Below the pieces are notes generated by a model, which saw nothing but the letters and a program-made list of their open reading frames with translations, was not told the DNA's origin and did no database searches. The translations under genes were made by a program, and so were the position numbers. Positions 1-7,913 of a stretch of 64,000 nt of DNA are shown here, piece by piece (position 1 is the first letter of the stretch; each line of letters opens with the position of its first letter). Origin of the DNA: Bog-159 sp049516155 (GTDB lineage: Bacteria > Acidobacteriota > Terriglobia > Bryobacterales > Bryobacteraceae); contig JBEKTJ010000012.1 in assembly GCA_049516155.1 (NCBI GenBank), forward strand, positions 19,423 to 83,422, written 5' to 3'.

Positions 1-3000
1 CTGAGAGTCCAGCGCCACGCCGAAAGGCGCGTTCAGGCCCGTCGCCAGTGTGGCTGTCTGGCCGCTTGCCGCGTTCCACTGCAGGATTGCATTACCGCCC
101 GTATTCGCGACGTAAATATTGCCCAGCGCGTCAACTGCCACTCCAGATGGGTTGTTCAATCCCGAGACCACAGTGACTGCTTGCGGGTTGACCGCGCTCC
201 ACTCCTCAATGGCGTTGCTGCCGCTGTTCGCAAAGAACACGTTTCCATGTGAGTCCACCGCAACGGCGGCCGGGTCGCTCAGCCCGCCGGCAACGATCGT
301 GCCCGCCGGTGGCGCGGCGGCGCTCCATTGCTTGATCGCATTGTTGCCGGTGTCCGCGATGTAGACGTTACCTTGGCCGGCCAGCGCGACGCCCTGCGGA
401 TCGCTCAAGCCGGATATCGGCAGGGCGTTCACCGCGCTCGCGGGCAGGTAACTGGTGCCCGCCTGGGTAACGTAAAACGTCAATCCGGCGATCGTCAATG
501 TTCCGATCTGCGCGCCCGCATTGGGGTTGGCGATGTAAGTGTATTGGATCGTAGCGTTCCCGAATCCGCCGGTGCTCCCGATCGATACACTCAACCACGG
601 CGCGTTTGAATAAGCTGTCCAATTGCCGGTGGCAGTGAGCGTAACCGAACCGCTGCCGGCGGCGCTCCCCACGGTCGCCGACGTGCTGCCCAGCGCAGCG
701 GGGTTGCTGAAAACCGTAACGGGGCAGGTATCTATCCAGATGTCGAATGCATCCAGCGAGACCGATTGCAAGGTTTGAGGCAAAGCGGTAATGGTAAAGG
801 TGTGGGCGCCACAGGCGATACCGTGTTGTTCCCACACGGTCTGCTGGAACTGATCGGCGTTCGGCGCATAAAGAGATACCGTGCCTTGCGGCACTCCGTC
901 CAATTGTATCGATGCGGTCCCTTGGTCCTGCCCGGTCAGGCTCACCCACCGGATTCCGGAGCCGATGAAACTGACAGTCGCGGTATCCTGCGATTCCGGG
1001 GTTGTAGCGTAGCCGTAAGTGCTGGCGGTCAAAGAAGCGGCGAGGAAGGACCACAGACCTTCATAACCGACAGTAGGAGGCTCCTCCAGAGTGCTGGTGA
1101 TATTGCGCGTTTCCTCGATCCGGGAGGGCGCATCCACATAAGACCAGGTGGCGCCACGGTTGGTCGATTCAAAGAGGCCGTGATAACTAGCCGCGAAGAG
1201 AGTGCCGTCCACGGCAAAGTTAGGAGAGATTGCCAGATCCATAACGAACGTGTCCGGGAATGCGGTTACCGGACTCAGGTTGCTACCGCCATCCGTGGAC
1301 ATCATCACCCCCTCTTGGATCGTGCCCGCAAACAGCGTGTGATCGTTCACGAAATTCGGAGAGAACTGGATATCCATGGTCCTGACCGGGGAGCTCTGAG
1401 GAACTTCGGTCCAGGTGTTTCCGCGGTTGGTGGATCTATAAGTGCCGCCGCTGATCGCGGCCGCCATGACGATGCCGTCGGCCGTAAAGTTGGGCGAGAC
1501 GGCTACTACCGCCATGGCTCCAGGGGAACCGGGCAAAACAAGGAGAGACCAGGTGACGCCGCCATTGGTGGTCCGATACACCCCGGTGCTGGGGCTGGCG
1601 GCAAATGCGGTACTATCGGTGGCGAAAGCCGGCGAAATCGCGATGGAATCCACCCCCACGTTGTTTAGGCTGGAGAGAGTCCAGACGTTTCCGGCGTCCG
1701 TGGAGATGTATAGACCAGGAGTGCTCGATCCGGTAGTGCTGGAGCAGTAGGAGGCGGAGGCGGGCAGGGTGCCGATGAAGACCGTCTGATCGTTGGCGAA
1801 GTTGGGAGAAACAGCCATCGCCCGCGGGTAAGCCGCCGTGCCTGTCCCCTGCATCATCTGCCAGGTGGCTCCCCAATTGTTAGTGCTTTGCAGCCCCAGA
1901 TAGTTGCCGCTGAACGCTGTTCCGTCGTTAATGAAATTCGGAGAGATGGCCGAGGCGTCGGTATACGGAGACTGCATTCCGCTGTTCTGGAAGGTCCAGG
2001 ATGCTCCTGCGTTCGTGGACCAGAGGTTCCCGCTGCCATAAGCGCTGGCGAAAATGGTTCCATCCTGGGCGAAGGTTGGGGATAGGTTGATGTGGCGGAC
2101 CAGCCGGGTGGGCAAGGTGTCGATGTATTGCCAGGAGGACCCACCATCGGCTGAGTTCCACAACCCTTCGTACATCGCCAGAAAGACGACCGGCCCGGTG
2201 GCGCTGGAGGCCGTGGCCAGGGCCTGATAGTGCGTCTGGGTGAGGCAAGAGAGCTGCCGCGACACGACGGTCGCGGGATTCCAGGAGGATCCCAGCGTGG
2301 TGGTTTGAAAGACCCCGCTAGACCCTGTGGCTGCCCAGAAAGTCGAATCGGAGGCGAAGGTGGGAGATAACGCCAGGGCAGTGACGTTCGGGTCGGCCAG
2401 GCCCGAGTTGTCGAATGCCCAGGAATTTCCTTCGTTAGAAGATACCAGGACCCCCTGGCCCTCCGTTGCGGCGATTATGGTGCGATCGGAAATGAATCCT
2501 GGCGAAAATGCCAGCGCCGACACGGTGGGAAGCGTCAAGCCCGGCGTCACGGGATTCCAACTGGCGCCGGCATTGGTTGAGCCGAATATCCCGTTTGCAT
2601 TGCTTCCCGCAAAGAGAGTTTGATCCACGTCGAAATTCGGAGATACCGCGATGACGCTCAATCCTGCGGTTAACGGGGATGGGGTGGAGACTACCGTCCA
2701 GCTCTGTCCACGATTGACCGACTCCGCAATGGTGTTGGTAGTGGTGACGACGAAGAGCGTGTTATCGGCGGCGAAATTCGGAGACAACGCCATGTTTAGC
2801 AGAGACGGTTTATACAACCGGTTCCACGATGTCCCCTGATTGGCGCTCCCGAAGAGTCCCTGATTGGTTGCCACGAAAATCGTTTGATCCTGCGCATAGC
2901 CCGGCGAGAAGGCTACGGCGGCGATGACCCCGTTATTCCCTAATCCCGGAAGAACCGACCAGTTGACTCCGCCATCGGTGGACTTCATGACCACCTGTAT

Positions 3001-3189
3001 GTTGGGCTTGATGATTAGCGCACCCGTGGCTGCCAGTACGGTTTGGTCTTGGGCAAAGTTAGGGGAAAGCGCGACGGCCACGAATGGATCGTGCGGGTCA
3101 TGGGCCATGCCTGGTCCGGCTGCCAGAACTACATACGCCAACAGCGCGAATACTGCGCGGATTGTCGAAGCAAGCCATGGACGCCGCAT
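1..3189 (-). CDS. Large exported beta-propeller protein: BNR-like repeats, BACON and NHL domains (C-terminus beyond window)
   Basis: The frame is open from ATG at 3189 to the window edge (1063 codons) without a stop. Residues 1-29 form a signal-like segment. Residues about 30-685 carry 13 copies of a unit with the core SPNFxxDxTxF/LxA, each followed by an S/T-N/D-x-G-x-SW block, which is typical of BNR/VPS10-like propeller blades. Residues about 686-815 look like a galactose-binding-type beta-sandwich. Residues about 815-913 match a BACON domain (it ends in YVTQAG). From about 920 there are NHL blades such as NVYIADTGNNAI. The protein is probably secreted or on the surface, for carbohydrate or surface binding. 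The exact function is unknown and the true C-terminus is not visible. Confidence 0.85.
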   Translation of the reverse strand, partial: MRRPWLASTIRAVFALLAYVVLAAGPGMAHDPHDPFVAVALSPNFAQDQTVLAATGALIIKPNIQVVMKSTDGGVNWSVLPGLGNNGVIAAVAFSPGYAQDQTIFVATNQGLFGSANQGTSWNRLYKPSLLNMALSPNFAADNTLFVVTTTNTIAESVNRGQSWTVVSTPSPLTAGLSVIAVSPNFDVDQTLFAGSNANGIFGSTNAGASWNPVTPGLTLPTVSALAFSPGFISDRTIIAATEGQGVLVSSNEGNSWAFDNSGLADPNVTALALSPTFASDSTFWAATGSSGVFQTTTLGSSWNPATVVSRQLSCLTQTHYQALATASSATGPVVFLAMYEGLWNSADGGSSWQYIDTLPTRLVRHINLSPTFAQDGTIFASAYGSGNLWSTNAGASWTFQNSGMQSPYTDASAISPNFINDGTAFSGNYLGLQSTNNWGATWQMMQGTGTAAYPRAMAVSPNFANDQTVFIGTLPASASYCSSTTGSSTPGLYISTDAGNVWTLSSLNNVGVDSIAISPAFATDSTAFAASPSTGVYRTTNGGVTWSLLVLPGSPGAMAVVAVSPNFTADGIVMAAAISGGTYRSTNRGNTWTEVPQSSPVRTMDIQFSPNFVNDHTLFAGTIQEGVMMSTDGGSNLSPVTAFPDTFVMDLAISPNFAVDGTLFAASYHGLFESTNRGATWSYVDAPSRIEETRNITSTLEEPPTVGYEGLWSFLAASLTASTYGYATTPESQDTATVSFIGSGIRWVSLTGQDQGTASIQLDGVPQGTVSLYAPNADQFQQTVWEQHGIACGAHTFTITALPQTLQSVSLDAFDIWIDTCPVTVFSNPAALGSTSATVGSAAGSGSVTLTATGNWTAYSNAPWLSVSIGSTGGFGNATIQYTYIANPNAGAQIGTLTIAGLTFYVTQAGTSYLPASAVNALPISGLSDPQGVALAGQGNVYIADTGNNAIKQWSAAAPPAGTIVAGGLSDPAAVAVDSHGNVFFANSGSNAIEEWSAVNPQAVTVVSGLNNPSGVAVDALGNIYVANTGGNAILQWNAASGQTATLATGLNAPFGVALDSQ

Positions 3190-3418
3190 TACATAAATGC
3201 CTATCGACTTGATGCACTAAGCCACCGACCGTTCTTGGAGGGGGCTGCTAGAGGCTCCGCAGTAGGCTTGGGACGCGACGAAGAGGCCCTAATCCGGAAA
3301 CGCTTTTTTCCGTTTACGATGCGGTGGCCACAACCGGGAGCCTAGATTTGCTATTGAGGCATTAGATCATGGCCCCTAGCGTAGCGTCAAGGTCTATAAG
3401 TTCTAATACCAGGAGGGC

Positions 3419-4674
3419 TTACGAAACGCTGTTCTGGGGCGCCTCCCCATCGAGTACTTTCCGTGCGCGTGCGGCGTCGAATTCGTTTTCCCACTTGGCC
3501 ACCACAATCGTGGCCACGCCATTGCCCACTAAGTTGGTGAGAGCGCGCATCTCCGACATGAAGCGGTCCACGCCGAGCAGCAAGGTCAGACCCGCCACCG
3601 GAACGGTTCCGACGGCGGAGAGGGTCGCGGCCAGGGTGATAAATCCGCCGCCGGTCACGGCCGCCGCGCCTTTGGAACTCAGCATCAGGATCAGCAAAAG
3701 CTCTGCCTGCTGCGCGCCCGTAAGGTGGATGTTGGTGGCCTGCGCCACGAACAGCGCGGCGATATCGAGGTGCCGTCGAGGTTGAAGGAGTACCCTGACG
3801 GAATCACCAGCCCGACGATGGATTTGCCGCAGCCGAGTTCCTCCAGCTTGACCATCATCCGCGGCAGCACCGATTCCGAAGACGACGTGCTGAGTACGAT
3901 CAACAGCTCCTCCTTGATGTAGTTGAGGAACTTCCACAAACTGAAGCCGTGCGCGTAAGCGATGGCGCCCAGCACGATAAATACGAACGCGAAGCTGGTC
4001 AAATAAACGCAGGCAAGCAGCTTGAGCAGCGGCAGCAGGGTATGCAAGCCGTACTTCCCGATGGTGAATGCCATGGCGCCAAATGCGCCAACCGGCGCAG
4101 CTTGCATGATAATCCCCACCACGCCGAACATCCAGTGCGCGATCTTGTCGCAGGCGTCGACCATGGCGCGGTTGCCGGGGATCGCGGCCAACGCCAGCCC
4201 GAATAGAATGGCGACCAGCAGCACCTGCAGAATATCGCCTTGCGCGAAGGCGCCGGTTACCGTGGCGGGGATGATGTTCAGCAGAAAATCCACAGCATGC
4301 AATTCCCTGCCCTGCGCGGCATACTGCGCGACGGCGGCGGCGTCGAGTGTGGCTGGATTGACGTTCATCCCCGCGCCTGGCTGCACGATCTTGACTACCA
4401 TCAACCCGATCAGCAGCGATGCCGTGGTCACCACTTCGAAATACAGCAGAGCCTTGAGGCCGACGCGCCCCAGTTTCCGCATATCGCCGATACCGGCGAT
4501 GCCCACCACAACCGTGAAGAAGACAATCGGTCCGATCATCATGCGGATCAGCTTGATGAACCCGTCGCCCAACGGCTTCATGGATGCGGCCGCTTGCGGG
4601 TAGAATACGCCCAGCAGCACGCCCAGGACGATTCCCAGGATCACGCGAAAATAGAGCGAGCGATAGAATTTCAC
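3419..4674 (-). pseudogene. Dicarboxylate/amino acid:cation symporter (DAACS family), frameshifted
   Basis: This is a DctA/GltP-type proton- or sodium-coupled uptake carrier of the inner membrane. The N-terminal part, from GTG at 4674, begins KFYRSLYFRVILGIVLGVLL and continues to the conserved motif GYSFNLDGTSI. It then runs out of frame near 3758-3768. The C-terminal part resumes in another frame with AALFVAQATNIHLTGAQQAE and runs to the stop at 3419. Family members have about four residues (YLTM-like) between TSI and AAxFVAQ. Their absence plus the frame change fits a loss of about 10 bp in a transmembrane segment that contributes to the substrate site. This could be a real null allele or an assembly error. 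The rest of both halves is well preserved, so any damage is recent. Confidence 0.8.
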
Positions 4675-4693
4675 GGTTAGAGTACGGAAAGCG

Positions 4694-6646
4694 CTAGTCT
4701 TCGTGGGCGCTTAGCTTGGCGATTACCGAGAGGTCTTCAAGCGTGGTGGTGTCGCCCTTCACCTCGCCGCCGGAGGCGATCTCCTTCAGCAGCCGCCGCA
4801 TGATCTTGCCGCTGCGCGTTTTGGGCAAGGCATCGCTGAAGCGTACGTCGTCGGGCTTGGCCAGCGAGCCGATCTCTTTCGCGACCCACTGCCGCAACTC
4901 CTCCTTCAGCTCCTGGCTAGGTGCATTCCCGGCCTTCAATGTGACGAAAGCCGCGATGGCCTGTCCCTTCAAATCGTCCAGCCGCGCCACCACCGCGGCC
5001 TCGGCCACCTTGGGATGAGCCACCAGGGCGGACTCCACTTCCATCGTGCTCAGGCGGTGCCCGGATACGTTGATGACATCGTCGATGCGGCCCATGATCC
5101 AGAAGTAGCCGTCGGCATCCTTGCGCGCGCCATCGCCGGTGAAGTACATGCCGGGGATCTGCGACCAATACTGATCCTGGTAGCGCTGCGGATCGCCATA
5201 GATGGTGCGCAGCATGGCCGGCCAGGGCTGCTTCAACACCAGATAGCCGCCGCCTCCGGCCGGCACAGGATCGCCCTCGCGCGTGACCACGTCTGCGATC
5301 ACGCCGGGAAACGGACGCGTCGCGGATCCCGGCTTCGCCGGCGTGGCGCCCGGCAGCGGCGCGATCATGATCATGCCGGTTTCGGTTTGCCACCAGGTAT
5401 CCACGATGGGGCAGCGGTCGTGGCCGATATGCTCGCGGTACCACATCCAGGCTTCCGGGTTGATGGGTTCGCCAACGGTCCCCAGCAGGCGCAGGCTCTT
5501 CATGGCATGTTTGCGCGGCCATTCGTTGCCGAACCGCATGAAGGCGCGGATCGCCGTGGGTGCGGTGTAAAAGATATTGACCTTGTGCCGGTCGACGATG
5601 CTCCAGAAACGGTCCGGCTCAGGAAAGTTGGGCGCGCCTTCGTACATCAGGCTGGTGGCGCCATTCTGCAATGGACCGTAGACGATATAGCTGTGCCCGG
5701 TGACCCAGCCGATATCGGCCGTACACCAGTAGACGTCCTCATCCTTCAGATCGAAGACCCATTTCGTGGTCAGGTAGGTGCCCACCGAGTAGCCGCCGGT
5801 AGTGTGCAGAATGCCCTTTGGCTTTCCGGTGGTGCCCGACGTATAGAGCAGATACAGCGGATGCTCGGCGTCCAGCGGTTCGGCGGGGCACTCGTCCGAG
5901 GCATTGGCCATCATCTCATGCCACCAGTGATCGCGGCCGCCGACCATGGTTTGCGGCGTTCCCGTGCGCTTGAACACGACCACGTTGCGTACGGACGGGC
6001 AGGAGAGGACCGCTTCATCCACGGCGGGCTTCAATTTCACTTCGGCGCCGCGGCGGTAGGAGCCGTCCTGGGTAATCACCATGGACGCCTGCGAATCCGT
6101 GATGCGATCGACCAGCGCATTCGATGAAAAGCCGCCGAAGATTATGGTGTGCGGCGCACCGATGCGCGCGCACGCCAGCATGGCGATGGGCAATGCGGGG
6201 CACATGCCCATATAGATGGCGACGCGATCGCCTTTTTGCACGCCAAGCGATTTCAGAACATTGGCGAACTTGCAAACTTCAGTGAGCAATTGCTGGTAGG
6301 TGAGCGTCTGCACTTCGCCCGGCTCGCCCTCCCAGATCAGCGCGGCCTTGTTGCGCCGCCAAGTTGCAACATGCCGGTCGAGACAATTGTAGGAGAGGTT
6401 GATCTGGCCGCCCAGGAACCATTTCGCCCACGGACAATTCCATTCGAGCACTTGCTCCCACGGCTTGAACCAGTGCAGTTCGGTGGCGATGGCTCCCCAA
6501 AACTGGGCGGGATTCTGCTCGGCTTCCCGATAGAGCCGCTCATATTCGGCAAGGCTGCCGATGTGCGCGTGGGAGCGGAATTCGGCGGAAGGCTCGAAGA
6601 CGCGCGTTTCGGTGAGAACGGAATCGATATTTGTCTGCGTGGGCAT
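4694..6646 (-). CDS. acs: Acetyl-CoA synthetase (AMP-forming)
   Basis: This cytosolic enzyme activates acetate to acetyl-AMP and then acetyl-CoA. At 650 residues it has the normal family length when started at ATG 6646, which is preceded by a GAGAGGG ribosome site. Visible motifs are the phosphate-binding loop YTSGTTGKPKG, the region VDTWWQTETG that binds the adenylate, the hinge YFWIMGRIDDVINVSGHR and the C-terminal PKTRSGKIMRR. The lysine in this last motif is the residue commonly acetylated to switch Acs off. The frame stays open further upstream through the toxin gene, but that part does not resemble Acs. It follows the broken symporter by 19 bp on the same strand, suggesting a possible organic-acid uptake and activation pair. 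Confidence 0.97.
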   Translation of the reverse strand: MPTQTNIDSVLTETRVFEPSAEFRSHAHIGSLAEYERLYREAEQNPAQFWGAIATELHWFKPWEQVLEWNCPWAKWFLGGQINLSYNCLDRHVATWRRNKAALIWEGEPGEVQTLTYQQLLTEVCKFANVLKSLGVQKGDRVAIYMGMCPALPIAMLACARIGAPHTIIFGGFSSNALVDRITDSQASMVITQDGSYRRGAEVKLKPAVDEAVLSCPSVRNVVVFKRTGTPQTMVGGRDHWWHEMMANASDECPAEPLDAEHPLYLLYTSGTTGKPKGILHTTGGYSVGTYLTTKWVFDLKDEDVYWCTADIGWVTGHSYIVYGPLQNGATSLMYEGAPNFPEPDRFWSIVDRHKVNIFYTAPTAIRAFMRFGNEWPRKHAMKSLRLLGTVGEPINPEAWMWYREHIGHDRCPIVDTWWQTETGMIMIAPLPGATPAKPGSATRPFPGVIADVVTREGDPVPAGGGGYLVLKQPWPAMLRTIYGDPQRYQDQYWSQIPGMYFTGDGARKDADGYFWIMGRIDDVINVSGHRLSTMEVESALVAHPKVAEAAVVARLDDLKGQAIAAFVTLKAGNAPSQELKEELRQWVAKEIGSLAKPDDVRFSDALPKTRSGKIMRRLLKEIASGGEVKGDTTTLEDLSVIAKLSAHED

Positions 6647-6773
6647 TAGGGGCCCTCTCACAGCCGAAGATAGCAGAAAGCTGCTTGAAATGCGGCGGCG
6701 GCATGGCGGTTGGCGAAAGCGGCGCCCTGTCGCGGCGGACTGCCCCGCGATATCGTGCTTGTTGCAGTCAGGC

Positions 6774-7079
6774 TCAATGACGGCTGAAGAGCGCAGCCAC
6801 ATCACGACTACCGTGCACGACATGCAGAACCAACACCACGTCGTCCTCTGCAATTCTGTGTAGGACGATGTAATCGTCAGCGGTGAAACAGCGCACACCG
6901 GGACCCACATCGTCCCGCCGCCGTCCCATGTATGGATACCGGGCCAACAGCCAAAAGCGCTCGTTGATGCTCTCCACCACCCGCGTGGCGATGTCGATGC
7001 TGCCGCTCTCCCGGGCCATGTGACTCCAGATGCCGTCGAGCTCGGCTTCCGCCTCGGGCGAAAGACGGAACTCACTCAT
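6774..7079 (-). CDS. Type II toxin of the ParE/RelE family
   Basis: This 101-residue protein has the ParE/RelE fold pattern: an N-terminal FRLSPEAEAELDGIWSHMA helix, a central RYPYMGRRRDD segment and a C-terminal YIVLHRIAEDDVVLVLHVVH strand pair. ParE-type toxins inhibit DNA gyrase and RelE-type toxins cleave mRNA on ribosomes; the sequence alone does not settle which applies. Its ATG (7079) overlaps the stop of the upstream antitoxin gene in an ATGA, so the two genes are translationally coupled. The start was chosen at MSEFRLSP because the open frame upstream is just the antitoxin gene read in another frame. Confidence 0.85.
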   Translation of the reverse strand: MSEFRLSPEAEAELDGIWSHMARESGSIDIATRVVESINERFWLLARYPYMGRRRDDVGPGVRCFTADDYIVLHRIAEDDVVLVLHVVHGSRDVAALFSRH

Positions 7080-7360
7080 CGGCGGAGGTTCTGCTCGGCA
7101 GAAAGCCGCGCCATGCCGCGCCGCTTGATGTCCTCGGTGAGGCGCATCACTCCCTCGTGGGTGGTGATCCTGCGCCCCGCGCCCCGCGCCAAAGACGCTT
7201 CGGCCTTTCCGAGGGCCGCGAGGATTTCTAGCCGCCGCCGTTCGCGCTCTTCCCAAAGTGACATGGCCTCCTGAACCGCGTCCGCCTTGTCGTGGAATCG
7301 TCCGGCCTCAATGCCCTGGCGGATGAACGCCTCTTGATCAGGAGTCAAATGCAGTTCCAT
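7076..7360 (-). CDS. Type II antitoxin of the ParD family
   Basis: The protein has 94 residues. Its N-terminal part, MELHLTPDQEAFIRQGIEAG, then FHDKADAVQEAMSLWEERE, matches the ribbon-helix-helix DNA-binding domain of ParD/CopG-like antitoxins. The charged C-terminal half (about residues 45-94) is the part expected to wrap the toxin. It is first in the operon and overlaps the toxin gene by 4 bp. ParD proteins normally repress their own promoter, which would lie upstream of 7360, although no clear operator was identified there. The pairing and order are standard for parDE. Confidence 0.85.
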   Translation of the reverse strand: MELHLTPDQEAFIRQGIEAGRFHDKADAVQEAMSLWEERERRRLEILAALGKAEASLARGAGRRITTHEGVMRLTEDIKRRGMARLSAEQNLRR

Positions 7361-7394
7361 ATGTCTTTAAGCCTAAGAGTCGCCAACGCAAGTG

Positions 7395-7913
7395 TCAAGC
7401 GCGTTCGTAAAAACTGAGCGCGTTGTCTCCCTGGCGCAACACCCGCACCCGCCGCAACTCCCCGTGCGCATCCCCAGGATCGAACCGCACTGAATGCTGC
7501 GCAATCACGAGCGCCGCACTGGCCTGTTCCAAAGCCGCCGCATACTCCCCTTCCATCTCGTACGGCGGGTCGAGGAACACGATATCCGCGGGCTGCTCCG
7601 CGAGTCTCGATGCCGCCTTCCCCGCCACCACGCTACCCCGGCCCGCAATCCCCAGCGCACGCAGGTTTTCCCAAATGGTTTCCACCGCCCGCCGTCCACT
7701 CTCCACAAACACGCACCGCGCCGCGCCGCGGCTGAGCGCCTCGATACCCACCGCGCCCGTACCGGCGTAGCCATCCACGAACACCGCGCCCACCACCCGC
7801 GGCCCCAGCACGTCGAACAGCGTCTGCCGCAGCCGGTCCGGCGTCGGCCGCGTCGCCAAACCGGGAAGGCTCTTCAACCGCCGCGACCGGAACTCACCCC
7901 CAATCACGCGCAT
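7395..7913 (-). CDS. rsmD: 16S rRNA (guanine(966)-N(2))-methyltransferase
   Basis: This SAM-dependent enzyme methylates G966 in the 30S subunit during ribosome assembly. The 172-residue protein starts MRVIGGEFRSRRLKSLPG, the characteristic RsmD N-terminus. It shows RPTPDRLRQTLFDVL, the SAM-binding DGYAGTGAVGIEALSRGA and the catalytic IVFLDPPYE (DPPY motif of N-methyltransferases). The start ATG at 7913 overlaps the recG stop codon in a TGATG arrangement, so it is probably translated by coupling. An in-frame extension upstream lies inside recG and is not needed. Confidence 0.94.
   Translation of the reverse strand: MRVIGGEFRSRRLKSLPGLATRPTPDRLRQTLFDVLGPRVVGAVFVDGYAGTGAVGIEALSRGAARCVFVESGRRAVETIWENLRALGIAGRGSVVAGKAASRLAEQPADIVFLDPPYEMEGEYAAALEQASAALVIAQHSVRFDPGDAHGELRRVRVLRQGDNALSFYERA

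Noticed and set aside
766..1668. Long plus-strand frame (300 codons) opposite the BNR-repeat protein
   Set aside because: It is antisense to a clearly coding frame, is Arg/Gly-rich and lacks motifs; such frames are common in GC-rich genes.
4694..7075. A 793-residue acs product including upstream residues
   Set aside because: The extra 143 residues overlap the toxin gene and do not resemble acetyl-CoA synthetase; the ATG at 6646 has a good ribosome site.
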